Assembly (NCBI RefSeq): GCF_003097315.1
Contig: NZ_QDDL01000005.1
Location: forward strand, 62,001-126,000
Origin: Pelagibaculum spongiae
GTDB taxonomy: Bacteria > Pseudomonadota > Gammaproteobacteria > Enterobacterales > Pelagibaculaceae
DNA length: 64,000 nt
Direction: 5' to 3'
The stretch's first letter is position 1; every line of letters begins with the position of its first letter. Shown piece after piece: positions 18,482 to 27,191 of this stretch. The notes beneath the pieces are model-generated. The model was not told the DNA's origin, did not search any database, and was given only the letters and a program-made list of their open reading frames with translations. A program made the translations under genes and the position numbers.

Positions 18482-19093
18482 TTAGAGCAGGAAGCTGGGA
18501 AGAGAAAGTGAACGTCTTAATGCAACTAGGCGCATACCCAAAACAACCGCCATACAGATGATTGCTGAAATGCCTACTGGAATTTGTACATAAAGCAGTA
18601 GTTGGTAAATACCGGCACCGGCAATAATCGCTGTCGCATAAATATCTCGATAAAAAATCATCGGCGACTGTCCAGCAAGCACATCACGAATCAGACCACC
18701 GCCAGCACCTGTCAGTACGCCCATCACCACTGCAACTATCGGCGCACATTCAAAAGATAACGCTTTATCAACACCAATCACGGTGAAAGCTGCCAAACCG
18801 AGGGCATCGGCCAACAGAAGCCATTGCTGCTTGGATTCTATTCGTGTGCGCATTGCCAGGGTGATAATCGCTGCGGCAACTGCAATCCATAAATAGATTG
18901 GCTGCTGCATCCAAAAAATATCGGTACCTAACTGCAAGTCACGCACAGTACCACCGCCCATAGCGGTAACGATGGCTAAAACGAATGCACCAAAGACATC
19001 CATACCCTTACGGCAAGCAACCAGAGCGCCTGAAATGGCGAATACAACCGTACCAAAAAGATCAAGAAACAGCATGGCATTAACAGCAGACAT
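18482..19093 (-). CDS. TRIC-family cation channel protein (UPF0126, YicG-like)
   Basis: A 203-residue inner-membrane protein with seven predicted hydrophobic segments arranged as two homologous three-helix halves, each with the glycine-rich motif of the family: AMGGGTVRDL (about 44-53) and TGAGGGLIRDVLAG (about 128-141). The kinked glycine helices line the pore in characterised bacterial TRIC channels. The family is known to conduct monovalent cations; its physiological role in bacteria is unsettled. The gene is downstream of menE on the same strand, with a 78-bp gap, and ends in a strong hairpin, so it may be the last gene of that transcript. No functional link with menaquinone synthesis is implied. 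Confidence 0.92.
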   Translation of the reverse strand: MSAVNAMLFLDLFGTVVFAISGALVACRKGMDVFGAFVLAIVTAMGGGTVRDLQLGTDIFWMQQPIYLWIAVAAAIITLAMRTRIESKQQWLLLADALGLAAFTVIGVDKALSFECAPIVAVVMGVLTGAGGGLIRDVLAGQSPMIFYRDIYATAIIAGAGIYQLLLYVQIPVGISAIICMAVVLGMRLVALRRSLSLPSFLL

Positions 19094-19171
19094 AAAAATC
19101 GGTCGCGAAGTATAACTACAATGCTAAGCCATTGCTATAGATGAATTTTTATAAACTTTTGGTGAATCAAT

Positions 19172-20605
19172 TCAACTTTGTTGTTGTTTGCAGTTACTGG
19201 CCTGCAATGACTCAGCGATTACTGCCAGCGCTTTTCTGTCTGGCTTCATGCCGGTCATTTGCTCAGGCCACGGCAGAAATACATCGGGCAACATAAAATT
19301 AGCCAGTTGTGGTTTTAGCTGAATGATTAAATCGGCTTGGCTAAGTTGCTTTTCCTGATCAGCCCATTGAATAAAAGCGACTGGTCGCTGGCCCCACTGC
19401 TGATGGCTAACCCCGACTACCACCGCCTGAACTACTCCAGATAGCGATAACAAACATTGCTCAATTTTCTGAGGTTGAATATTTTCACCACCAGAAATCA
19501 ACATTTGATCTTTGCGGCCCAGTACTTTTAACCAGCCATTTTCTAACTGGCCCAAATCATTGGTATGGAACCAACCTTGCTCATCACAGGCTGGGTCAAG
19601 CTGACCTTTGCTCCAATAACCAGCAAATAAGGTATCGCCCTTGAGCAATATTTCACCATCATCGGCCAAGCGCATTTGCCGACCTGGCAGTAGTTGTCCC
19701 GACAAACCTGCTTTCGCTCGACCACTACAAACCTGAGAAGCCATTTCGGTTAAACCATAGCTAGTAAAGGCTTCAATTTGCGGATAATTCTTTAGCTGGT
19801 CAAGCAAATCGTCAGACACAGGCCCACCGCCTAATAGCACGCGCATTTGCCGTTCTGGTAATTTGGGCTGCTGTTGTAGCAAACGAAAAAGCTGAGTATT
19901 GACCAGAGATAAATAATTAATCGGGTAGCGCGCTAATAACTCAGGCAATGGAGTTTTAAAGCTATCCAACACGATGGTCGCACTTGCCACAATACACCGC
20001 GCTACCAGCGCATAACCGCCAATATGAAACAGTGGTAAAGAGGCCAGCCAGTGGTCTTGTTGTTTCAATGGCAGCACTTTTCGGCTCCCCATCGCACTAG
20101 CCAAATGATGCCCAATTGAATGCAGCACTGCTTTGGGAGATCCAGAACTGCCCGAAGTGAGAATTAAACTGGCTGGTGCATCAATCGATACCTGAGGAGC
20201 AACCTCATTCTCGCTTTCAATCTCAGCCCGCACCTCAAAATCGATATTAACCTTATCACCAGAAAAACTATCTAATCTGCTAGTTTCTGCGCTCCAAAGT
20301 TGCTTAACACCCATTTTTTGGCACAAGTCGATAATTTTTTGATCAGGAAATGCAGGATTTATTGGAAAGAAAATTCGACCACAATGCAACGATGCCAATG
20401 ACAGCAACAGCATTTTTAAAGAATTTTCTGAAACTACCGCGATCGGTGTTTCAGGTAAGACTTGCTGCTCCACTTGCAATGCAATACCACAGACATTCTG
20501 ATACAGCTGTAACCAGCTAATGGCATAACCATCAGCCAGTATGGCCGTTTCATCTGGACGGCTTAATGCATGTTGATAAAGCGGGCAACCGGTCCAGTCT
20601 GTCAT
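19172..20605 (-). CDS. menE: o-Succinylbenzoate-CoA ligase
   Basis: An AMP-forming acyl-CoA synthetase of menaquinone synthesis that activates o-succinylbenzoate. Adenylation motifs are intact: SLILTSGSSGSPKAVLHS (A3 phosphate loop), TSYGLTEMASQV (A5), and HTNDLGQLENGWLKVLGRKD with the hinge region and GGENIQPQKIE (A8). The C-terminal lysine motif is MKPDRKAL. The start is set at MTDWTG (20605) because AGAAGG lies just upstream; an in-frame ATG at 20647 would overlap the previous gene. It lies 22 bp from the tandem-DEP gene, and menC is further upstream. menE is distinguished from other ligases mainly by length (477) and by the linked menC. Confidence 0.9.
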   Translation of the reverse strand: MTDWTGCPLYQHALSRPDETAILADGYAISWLQLYQNVCGIALQVEQQVLPETPIAVVSENSLKMLLLSLASLHCGRIFFPINPAFPDQKIIDLCQKMGVKQLWSAETSRLDSFSGDKVNIDFEVRAEIESENEVAPQVSIDAPASLILTSGSSGSPKAVLHSIGHHLASAMGSRKVLPLKQQDHWLASLPLFHIGGYALVARCIVASATIVLDSFKTPLPELLARYPINYLSLVNTQLFRLLQQQPKLPERQMRVLLGGGPVSDDLLDQLKNYPQIEAFTSYGLTEMASQVCSGRAKAGLSGQLLPGRQMRLADDGEILLKGDTLFAGYWSKGQLDPACDEQGWFHTNDLGQLENGWLKVLGRKDQMLISGGENIQPQKIEQCLLSLSGVVQAVVVGVSHQQWGQRPVAFIQWADQEKQLSQADLIIQLKPQLANFMLPDVFLPWPEQMTGMKPDRKALAVIAESLQASNCKQQQS

Positions 20606-20627
20606 CAAAACCTTCTTTCTAAAACAG

Positions 20628-21722
20628 TTAAAGTGAGACTTTAGCATCCAGAATCAAGCGATAAAAATAGCTCTGATTCTTGAAATCATGTTCATCTTCT
20701 ACATGTCGATATAAATATAAATCTTGTAACTGCTGGCCAACCCATAGCGCTTCGGACTCTGTAATAGCGCAATGGCGCACTAAAGCCGTTACCGCCTGAT
20801 CTCCAGTAAAGCAACGCATGAACGATAAACCACGCCAATGGCGATCTTGAAGTTGGAAGATTTCTTCGATTTCTTTAGCTAGCAGAGTAAAGTCCAACTT
20901 TGCTGTTGCATGCGATACCGATTGATATCGGTAGAACCATCCGTTTTTATCAAATGGCTTTTCACGCGTTACGTGGTCAATCAGCCGACAGTGTAATAAA
21001 AGATTACCAACATCAACCGCTTGATCGACTGAAATTCTTAAATAACCCGCAAGCCAATTGGCTGCTTCACTGCCCAAAAAGCATTGTTGATAAAGCTTCA
21101 ATCGGTAGCGACGATTAGCAACTGGTATCTGCGGGTTGCTCGCAGCCATTTTAGCCATCAGCTGCGCCGGTGAAATATTCATTTCATCGAGTAATGCCCA
21201 GGCTTGCTGTTCACTATCTCTAGGATCTTTGGTCGGGTCTTCGCTAACCAACATACCGCTGGCATAACTTTTTAATTGCACAGCGCTATATTGCAAATCA
21301 AATAGCTTGGCAACACAGTCCATCAGAGGTGTAACACTTGCAACATAACGCCTGCTAGACAAACGACCAATCAATTCTAATCCGCCAGCCTGCTTGACCC
21401 ATTGAACCGTTTGAGCTTGCGGCAACATCATTTGGCTGTTGGTGGCAATCAAGCCGGCATGGGGAATTTGGCTTTTAATTTGCTTGCAAAAAGCCGTCCA
21501 ACTTAGGTTTTCCTTAGCTAAACGAGCCAAATCAGCACAAATCAGCAGCGGTCTGTTTTTGGCGTTGCCAGAAGTGAGCATTTTCAGCTGTGAATCAATT
21601 GGATCGATAACCGATATTTTTCGAACCCGCAAGCTCATAGATTGCAGCGCGGTAGCGATTAACTTTTCCTGAATCGGATCAAGTTGCAGCAAAATAACAG
21701 TAGCGTCAGCAGCAGTAGACAT
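20628..21722 (-). CDS. Tandem DEP-domain protein with a receiver-like N-terminus
   Basis: A 364-residue cytoplasmic protein. Two DEP domains are recognisable by eye: residues 203-268 (RRYRLKLYQQCFLGSEAANWL ... FYRY) and 292-358 (RHWRGLSFMRCFTGDQAVTALV ... FYRL). The N-terminal 145 residues have the strand pattern of a response-regulator receiver (TVILLQLDP, PLLICADLA, AGLIATNS, GGLELIGRLSS). Asp64 sits at the end of the third strand, where the phosphoacceptor would be, but other acidic pocket residues are not evident, so phosphorylation is doubtful. DEP domains in eukaryotes mediate membrane or protein binding and are uncommon in bacteria. The gene is 22 bp upstream of menE, so it probably shares its transcript. 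Function unknown. Confidence 0.8.
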   Translation of the reverse strand: MSTAADATVILLQLDPIQEKLIATALQSMSLRVRKISVIDPIDSQLKMLTSGNAKNRPLLICADLARLAKENLSWTAFCKQIKSQIPHAGLIATNSQMMLPQAQTVQWVKQAGGLELIGRLSSRRYVASVTPLMDCVAKLFDLQYSAVQLKSYASGMLVSEDPTKDPRDSEQQAWALLDEMNISPAQLMAKMAASNPQIPVANRRYRLKLYQQCFLGSEAANWLAGYLRISVDQAVDVGNLLLHCRLIDHVTREKPFDKNGWFYRYQSVSHATAKLDFTLLAKEIEEIFQLQDRHWRGLSFMRCFTGDQAVTALVRHCAITESEALWVGQQLQDLYLYRHVEDEHDFKNQSYFYRLILDAKVSL

Positions 21723-22090
21723 TTATCCCTCGAACATCAAAATGCTCGAATTATCATTCGAGCTCACATGACTTAAATTGAGTACTTAGCCATAATCTAC
21801 TTTTGGTGATATTTCTTTCAATATTTAAGATGGGTTGTCCGGCCACCGGGTGATCTTTATTGCTGTGAGGTAGTTCTAGAGTTTTTTAAAATGATTTTAG
21901 CGAGTTAAATGGTCTGACAAGTTGTTATAAAATACGGCTAAGAGCGTGTATACCCATCATATTCGAAGGTGCAGGGACGTTGATTATAAAGATGAGAGAA
22001 GAAAATAAACGTGATAAAGGTTCAGCTTCTAATTAAAAGCTGAATCCGCATAATTTGTTGGATAACTAAAGTCATCACTCCACAATTTTT
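21723..22090. other. Intergenic region with hairpin
   Basis: About 370 bp without a gene. A hairpin (TTCAGCTT 22021-22028 / AAGCTGAA 22036-22043, extendable with a bulge) lies 45 bp after the stop of the small minus-strand gene and may end that transcript. Repeated TCGAA/TTCGA words sit just upstream of the tandem-DEP gene (21727-21762); no consensus promoter is clear. Confidence 0.4.
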
Positions 22091-22300
22091 TCAATCAGAT
22101 AGCCAGCAACCATTTTTCAAAGGCATCGATCCTTCGACATAACGTACCTTGGATGTTGCTTCACCACGCATCGGCATCACCATGCTGCGACGGCCTTGTC
22201 GTAATTGCTGCTCTTGCTCCGATAGCTCTCGCTGACAACTCGATGGCTCAGATTTTACCGTAGAACTATCTTCAGCGGCTTTGGTTTTCTGCTCTGTCAT
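22091..22300 (-). CDS. Small hydrophilic protein, unknown
   Basis: A 69-residue protein; the start at MTEQKTK (22300) is chosen because GGAG lies six bases upstream, while a longer frame to 22345 has no such site. The sequence is charged, with a Glu/Gln-rich middle (RELSEQEQQLRQGRRS) likely to be helical, and two Cys (about 22 and 65). It has no signal peptide or membrane segment. It begins 53 bp after the menC stop on the same strand, so it is probably co-transcribed with menC. Codon use and the ribosome-binding site suggest a real gene; no family recognised. Confidence 0.6.
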   Translation of the reverse strand: MTEQKTKAAEDSSTVKSEPSSCQRELSEQEQQLRQGRRSMVMPMRGEATSKVRYVEGSMPLKNGCWLSD

Positions 22301-22353
22301 AGTTAACTCCGAACGGCTACAAAAAAATGAAGAGATCGATAACAATTAAAACT

Positions 22354-23373
22354 TTATAACAAATCGAGCAATTCGGGCTCTAATAAAAAGCTATGTTGCT
22401 CGGTTGTTTCGGTTAGCTCGGCTAAATCAATCAATCGCTTTTTACTGCCTGGCCATGGCCGTAATAAATCACAGTCAAACCGGCGAAGTGTGTCTAGCCC
22501 AGCTAGCTCGTGTGGTACTAAATGCTGTGCCATTGCAGCAATTTGCCCCACCGCTAATGAAGATTCAAAGCTGCTGGAAAAAATAACCTGTAATTGTTGT
22601 TGTAACGCTTGTTCGGCTAATGAACAGCAGCGGCTAATACTTCCCACCAGCGTCGGTTTAATCACTAAAGTTCGCAAGCCTTGCAACATTTGCAGCTTAA
22701 AACCTGACTGTTGCACTGTCTCATCTAAAGCAAAATGCATTGCAGTTTTCTGATAAAACGCTTGTAACTGAGCATACATCCGCTCAGTGTCAGAAAAATT
22801 TTGTAATGGCTCTTCTATAAAACTAATCCGCTGAAGCGGCAGGTCTTTGGCAAACTGTAATGCTTGTTCAAAGGTCCACTGTTGGTTGGCATCCAACCTG
22901 ACTTTTCCAGGAAAATACTGCAACAGCTGCAATAGTTTTTGCCGATCTTCCGATGGATCATTGCCAACTTTCAGCTTCACCTCACCCAGCTCAGTCCAAT
23001 GCTGTAAAAGTTGCGGGTCAAACGGTTTATCAACCAATAGCTGGTCTTTCAATAACAAAGGGCAACACTGAATATCGGCCGGAGCGGTTAGCTCAGCTTG
23101 CAGCAATTCATTGACGGCCGCAGATAAACCAAAACTGGCAGATGGGGGAAGTTCGACTTGTTGAGGGTTTTCTAGCCACTGTGCCAAACGCTCGGGAATA
23201 TCCTGAGCTCGCTCTTGGCTAAACCCCGGTAAGGGCGCGATCTCGCCCCAGCCTTCACTATGTTCGTCTTGCAAACGAACCAACCAACCATTTCGACGCT
23301 GTAATGTGCCACTTGCTAGTTTTAGCTCAGGAAACAGATCTAACTGATAGGGAAACAGCGTCAGAATAATCAT
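22354..23373 (-). CDS. menC: o-Succinylbenzoate synthase
   Basis: An enolase-superfamily enzyme that dehydrates SHCHC to o-succinylbenzoate in menaquinone synthesis. The catalytic and metal residues align by eye with the proteobacterial enzyme: Lys133 and Lys135 (VKLKVGND), Asp161 (VRLDANQQW), Glu187 (ISFIEEPL), Asp217 (FALDETVQ) and Lys239 (LVIKPTLVGS). The C-terminal serine-rich turn IFSSSFESSLAVGQ is also present. The length of 339 residues is slightly above the E. coli enzyme. With menE nearby, the cell should make menaquinone, but menF/D/H/B are not in this window. The gene is first in its transcript. Confidence 0.92.
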   Translation of the reverse strand: MIILTLFPYQLDLFPELKLASGTLQRRNGWLVRLQDEHSEGWGEIAPLPGFSQERAQDIPERLAQWLENPQQVELPPSASFGLSAAVNELLQAELTAPADIQCCPLLLKDQLLVDKPFDPQLLQHWTELGEVKLKVGNDPSEDRQKLLQLLQYFPGKVRLDANQQWTFEQALQFAKDLPLQRISFIEEPLQNFSDTERMYAQLQAFYQKTAMHFALDETVQQSGFKLQMLQGLRTLVIKPTLVGSISRCCSLAEQALQQQLQVIFSSSFESSLAVGQIAAMAQHLVPHELAGLDTLRRFDCDLLRPWPGSKKRLIDLAELTETTEQHSFLLEPELLDLL

Positions 23374-23474
23374 AGTGACACTCGTTGGATGCGGTGGGTG
23401 TGCAACAATTTTATGGCCTAAAACTGCTACTGGCTATGAAAATTGCACATTGCCAGTTAAAAATTCTTCTATCA

Positions 23475-23497
23475 GCAGCCGAACTAACTTCGGCTGC
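23475..23497 (-). terminator. Hairpin after the OmpA-family gene, probable terminator
   Basis: Perfect 9-bp stem GCAGCCGAA (23475-23483) / TTCGGCTGC (23489-23497), 5-nt loop, 20 bp past the stop of the minus-strand gene. A TTTTT run follows only after about 12 bases, so efficiency is uncertain. Confidence 0.6.
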
Positions 23498-23517
23498 CAA
23501 CCTAGAAAAACTACAAA

Positions 23518-24603
23518 TTATTCAGATTGTGTAGTGATTATTTTTTGATCAGATTCCGGCTGTGCTTCTTTCGCCATTATCTGAATCTGCTGAATTTCAA
23601 CTCGGCGATTGATCTTGCGGCGATCGGTTCGATTGTTTGCTGCTATTGGCCCAAATTCACCGGCGGCATGCAACTTCAATCGCTCAGGATTAACACCATA
23701 ATGATTGACCAACCTCTGATGAACCGTCTGTGCACGCCTTTCAGATAGCTGATTATTATGTGCTTCTTCACCTGTGTCGTCGGTATGGCCGACAATTTGA
23801 ATTTGCGCCTGTGGATTTTTAACTAAATATTCTGCTATTTGCCGAATCGCTTGGTCTGAAGCAATCGTTAATTGGTCGCTATTAAATTTGAAAAAAACTA
23901 GCGGAATGCTGGTCTGCCCAGTCAATTCAACCGAAACATTTTCCGCTTGCGATGCAACATCTGCAGTTTGCGTGGTTTCAGCAACCGGACGCCCTTTAAT
24001 TACATCAACCACGCTGCGCGGAATGCCGCCAATATCATTGGTATAAACAGCAACAAACCAATCTTGGCCACGGTCAATCGGCCCACGCGCTAGCAAGTAA
24101 TGCTGGTTTAAATCATTACCATCAATTCGCGGTGATAAGAACAATGACCATCCCGCAGTATCACCGCAATCTTTGCCGCTACATTGGTACAAAATATCAA
24201 AGCCTTTTTGCTTTAATTGATCCAATGTTTTCTGGCTAATTTGCAATGCAGTGTCTGCTTCGGTGTAGTCCCAAACGGTACGTTGCAACTCACCCAACAG
24301 CTGAATTTCACTGGTCAGCGTATAGCCTTCTTCTTGATCTTCAGTAACTTGATCTTGATAAATAATCGGCCCAGCAATTGCCGGGTAACGAAGGTATTTT
24401 TTATATTCAGATTCAAACTGGCTGGCACCTTTAATCATCGAGCCATTAATGATGCTGCCATTAAATTCTGTCAGCGATGATATGACTAATTGTGATTGCT
24501 CTGATGATTGTGCATACGCCAAATTAATCCCGCTAACCGCCACCGCTCCTGTGAAGATCCATGCGGCAGCCCTGCTTGCCCAGTTCGTTATTGCTGGATT
24601 CAT
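23518..24603 (-). CDS. DUF4892-OmpA family periplasmic/outer-membrane protein
   Basis: A 361-residue exported protein with a signal peptide ending near NLAYAQ. Residues about 30-200 match the DUF4892 pattern (LDQLKQKGFDILYQCSGKDCG ... HYLLARGPIDRGQDWFVAVY). The C-terminal OmpA-like peptidoglycan-binding domain (about 225-345) has FFKFNSDQLTIASDQAI, IVGHTDDTGEEAHNNQLSERRA and TDRRKINRRVEI. It would anchor to peptidoglycan in the periplasm. It is the last gene of the minus-strand Tad pilus block, 38 bp after the TadE-like gene, where OmpA-family proteins are common partners, and it may tether the pilus machinery to the wall. Confidence 0.88.
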   Translation of the reverse strand: MNPAITNWASRAAAWIFTGAVAVSGINLAYAQSSEQSQLVISSLTEFNGSIINGSMIKGASQFESEYKKYLRYPAIAGPIIYQDQVTEDQEEGYTLTSEIQLLGELQRTVWDYTEADTALQISQKTLDQLKQKGFDILYQCSGKDCGDTAGWSLFLSPRIDGNDLNQHYLLARGPIDRGQDWFVAVYTNDIGGIPRSVVDVIKGRPVAETTQTADVASQAENVSVELTGQTSIPLVFFKFNSDQLTIASDQAIRQIAEYLVKNPQAQIQIVGHTDDTGEEAHNNQLSERRAQTVHQRLVNHYGVNPERLKLHAAGEFGPIAANNRTDRRKINRRVEIQQIQIMAKEAQPESDQKIITTQSE

Positions 24604-24641
24604 AAAACTATCCTTTTTTTATTTCTGTTTTATTTTTATTT

Positions 24642-25439
24642 TTACTGCAGGTTGTCGCAGTTGCTGCCGCCACGTGGATTATTTTCACAGCGTAATGGAC
24701 TTTGCATTCGCACTACGCTGGTACTGGTTAAAGGTATCCAATAGTCATGTCGGCTAATAACCCGCCGATTACGACATGCGGTCCATTGCTCATGTTGATA
24801 GCCGCCATCTGCGCGAAAGGTTTTCATCGCCTGATAAATAATTGCATTAATAAAAGGCACTCGCAGTGGATAGCACCAAGTGCTTTCTATTTTTAATAAA
24901 TTGGCATCTTGCAGGTTTATCGGTCGACCATTGATGCTTCGCTGTGCATCGCTATACACATTCAAATTATCATTGGGAATTTGCCAAATCGGTTGGCTTT
25001 CCCGAAACTTGCCACCGCTAGGACAGCCGACGCCACGGCAGGGTTCTAATGTTCTAACCCGCTGACGAAATGAATCAAACATTTGCTGGGTTGGCGACAA
25101 CACATTAATTTTTACACCACCCGCACCAGAACCTCGAATGGTTTCGTTAAACCGAAACAATTGCTGGAAGGCAAAATACGACAGCATATTTGGATCTTCA
25201 TTTGGTTTAACTCGATATTCAGCAGGCGCCAAAGTCTGCGCCAAAGCGTTACGCATTGGGTTTAAAAAACCATTTTCAGTAGCGCCAGCTCTGGCAGCCT
25301 GCACCGTGGCATGATTAAGGGTTGCCTTGGCTTTGTACATTTGAGCAACCTGAATTAAACCCATAATTAACAGCACTAGAACAGGCATTAAAATGGCTGT
25401 TTCAGTTAATGACTGCCCCCGCTGCTGTTTTTTATTCAT
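24642..25439 (-). CDS. tadE: TadE-like pseudopilin
   Basis: A 265-residue protein with a type IVb prepilin-like N-terminus: a short basic leader (MNKKQQRG), then QSLTETAILMPVLVLLIMGLI. The usual Gly/Glu pair is present as G8 with the Glu at +5. TadE-like minor pseudopilins of this type are processed by a prepilin peptidase and needed for Flp pilus assembly. The remainder is a periplasmic domain with several Cys (CRGVGCPSGG, a Cys near WCYPL, CRNRR, and CENN), which could form disulfides. It lies 41 bp after the TadD-like gene, within the Tad block. Confidence 0.82.
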   Translation of the reverse strand: MNKKQQRGQSLTETAILMPVLVLLIMGLIQVAQMYKAKATLNHATVQAARAGATENGFLNPMRNALAQTLAPAEYRVKPNEDPNMLSYFAFQQLFRFNETIRGSGAGGVKINVLSPTQQMFDSFRQRVRTLEPCRGVGCPSGGKFRESQPIWQIPNDNLNVYSDAQRSINGRPINLQDANLLKIESTWCYPLRVPFINAIIYQAMKTFRADGGYQHEQWTACRNRRVISRHDYWIPLTSTSVVRMQSPLRCENNPRGGSNCDNLQ

Positions 25440-25480
25440 TATTTTTGCTCAGGGTAATTATTTTATTTAACGACTTTTGA

Positions 25481-25906
25481 TTATTTACTAACCAGTTTGC
25501 TGAGCAGTTTGCTCATCTGCTGATAACCAGGATCACTAGCATCCGACATGCCAACTCCTTCTTCCAAGGTCGATATAGCCTGACGAATTCTGGTCAGCGC
25601 CATATTATTCCAGCCTTTACTTTTTTCTGGTGAAAGCTGAATACACTTTTCAAAGGCTCTTATTGCCGCATCTAGCTGGCCAGTGCGCACATAAATATTA
25701 CCGAGCCGAAACCAGGTTTCATACAAGGTCGGGTTTTTATCAACAATCTTTAAATAATAAGCTTCCGCGTCGACCAATCGCCCTTGCCGATATGCCTGAT
25801 CCGCTTTGAGCAATATATCGGTATCTAGCGTTTTCTTAGCTGGCGCTGAACTACAACCGGCAATAAGTAAAGCCATTCCGATTGCCATCATTATTTTTTT
25901 ATTCAC
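25481..25906 (-). CDS. tadD: TadD-like TPR lipoprotein
   Basis: A 141-residue lipoprotein with lipobox IAGC (Cys18) and two to three tetratricopeptide-like repeats: ADQAYRQGRLVDAEAYYLKI, ETWFRLGNIYVRTGQLDAAI and GWNNMALTRIRQAISTLEEG. TadD proteins are outer-membrane or periplasmic lipoproteins that assist assembly of the Tad secretin, acting as pilotins. This copy is shorter than usual TadD. The gene lies between the DUF192 gene and tadE on the minus strand. The assignment rests on context and the TPR-lipoprotein architecture. Confidence 0.8.
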   Translation of the reverse strand: MNKKIMMAIGMALLIAGCSSAPAKKTLDTDILLKADQAYRQGRLVDAEAYYLKIVDKNPTLYETWFRLGNIYVRTGQLDAAIRAFEKCIQLSPEKSKGWNNMALTRIRQAISTLEEGVGMSDASDPGYQQMSKLLSKLVSK

Positions 25907-25950
25907 GCGAATACTCCACTGCTTTTATTATTCGTTGGCTAGCTACTGCT

Positions 25951-26301
25951 TTAACCTTTCGAATATTGATCATGCAATATGCCGATACGATCTACCGTAC
26001 CCGCCGCTACTTCAATCACCGAACGCGCTTTCAAACAAGTAGCAAAATGCCAGGGTTTGAAGTCTCGATCGATTCGCAGTATTTGTTGGTTTTTATCTAG
26101 CCAGATTAGATCTAGCGAAAACTTCATAAACAAGCTGTGTACCGAGTTACACGGGATAATCCACAGCCCTTTATTATCGGTTAGGCCAGTTTGCCCCAGT
26201 AGCCCTTTCATTCGGCTCCAAGGTTTATCTGCCAACTTTAAATCCAGTATTTGTAATAAATCTGGTGAGTTGTATTGGTCGATTTTACTGGCGGCCTGCA
26301 T
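25951..26301 (-). CDS. DUF192 family protein
   Basis: A 116-residue single-domain DUF192 protein, recognisable by SRMKGLLGQTGLTDNKGLWI, the CNSVHSLFMKFSLDLIWLD motif and the C-terminal VIEVAAGTVDRIGI. The family is a small beta-rich domain of unknown biochemical role, often exported, but this copy has no signal peptide. It overlaps tadC by one base (TAATG-like junction), and tadD follows 44 bp later, so it is embedded in the Tad operon. DUF192 genes near tad loci are seen in other bacteria, suggesting a link with the pilus; the role is unknown. Confidence 0.85.
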   Translation of the reverse strand: MQAASKIDQYNSPDLLQILDLKLADKPWSRMKGLLGQTGLTDNKGLWIIPCNSVHSLFMKFSLDLIWLDKNQQILRIDRDFKPWHFATCLKARSVIEVAAGTVDRIGILHDQYSKG

Positions 26302-27191
26302 CAGAACGACTCCAACAACATCATGCCAATCGGGAAGAAAATGATGATAAAAGTCACCGGGAAAATAAACGCAACCAATGGAAAGATTAATTTAACCGGT
26401 GCTTGCATTGCTTGTTTTTCTGCAATCTGAAAACGCTCGGTCCGTCGCTGGTCGGCTTGAATTTTTAAAGTTTCACCCACACTAGCGCCTGACTTTTCAG
26501 CTTGAAGCACTGCGTTTACAAAAGTAGTTACTGGCCCCATATCTAATCGATTAGCCATGGCACGCAAGGCATCGGGCCGGGACATACCAGCACGCGTATC
26601 GCGCACTACTTTAGAAAACTCCGACTTTAAAGGCCCGTCAGGTCCTTTTTCTACCGCCTGAATAATCGCCCCTGAAAAATTCATACCGGCCTGAATCGCC
26701 ATGGTCAAGAAATCCAGATAAGTCGGTAATGCCTTGATCATCTGTTTTTCTCGTTTATTTCTCAGATCATTAATTGACAGCATCGGCATAAAATAACCAA
26801 GTAATGCAGCCAGACCTAACAATAACGGGTCACTGATTTCCAGCATTGCCAAGCAAAGCCAGCACACTAGCATTACCAAGAGCGCTGAGGTCATTTGCAA
26901 GCCTACCAATTGTTCTGGCGACATCAAATAACGCATTCCGGCGCGATTGAGCTTTTTATTTAATCGTTCGATTAATTCAACCGGTAAAAAATCTCCCACG
27001 TAATGAGAGAAAAAACGAACCAAAGGCCAGATCAATCGCATTTTTCCGGACAGTGGATCGAGGTATTGCCGATCTTCTCGTTTAATTCCTGCCGCCGTTT
27101 GAGTGATCGCCACGACCAAAAGCACTATTGCTAGCGGCAATAACAGCATAAACATCAGCTTTAGAAATTCTGGGTTATATGATTCAGACAT
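26301..27191 (-). CDS. tadC: Tad pilus inner-membrane platform protein TadC
   Basis: A 296-residue T2SSF-domain membrane protein of the Tad/Flp machinery. Hydrophobic segments are visible near 10-30, 95-135 and 270-295, with the conserved cytoplasmic T2SSF core in between (LPTYLDFLTMAIQAGMNF ... ALRAMANRLDMGPVTTFVNA). TadC works with TadB as the inner-membrane platform that couples the TadA ATPase to pilus assembly. It overlaps tadB by 8 bases and the DUF192 gene by one, a tightly packed operon. Confidence 0.9.
   Translation of the reverse strand: MSESYNPEFLKLMFMLLLPLAIVLLVVAITQTAAGIKREDRQYLDPLSGKMRLIWPLVRFFSHYVGDFLPVELIERLNKKLNRAGMRYLMSPEQLVGLQMTSALLVMLVCWLCLAMLEISDPLLLGLAALLGYFMPMLSINDLRNKREKQMIKALPTYLDFLTMAIQAGMNFSGAIIQAVEKGPDGPLKSEFSKVVRDTRAGMSRPDALRAMANRLDMGPVTTFVNAVLQAEKSGASVGETLKIQADQRRTERFQIAEKQAMQAPVKLIFPLVAFIFPVTFIIIFFPIGMMLLESF

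Noticed and set aside
22404-23071. Plus-strand open frames opposite menC
   Set aside because: Shadows of the menC codons; composition (Cys/Ser-rich) is not protein-like.
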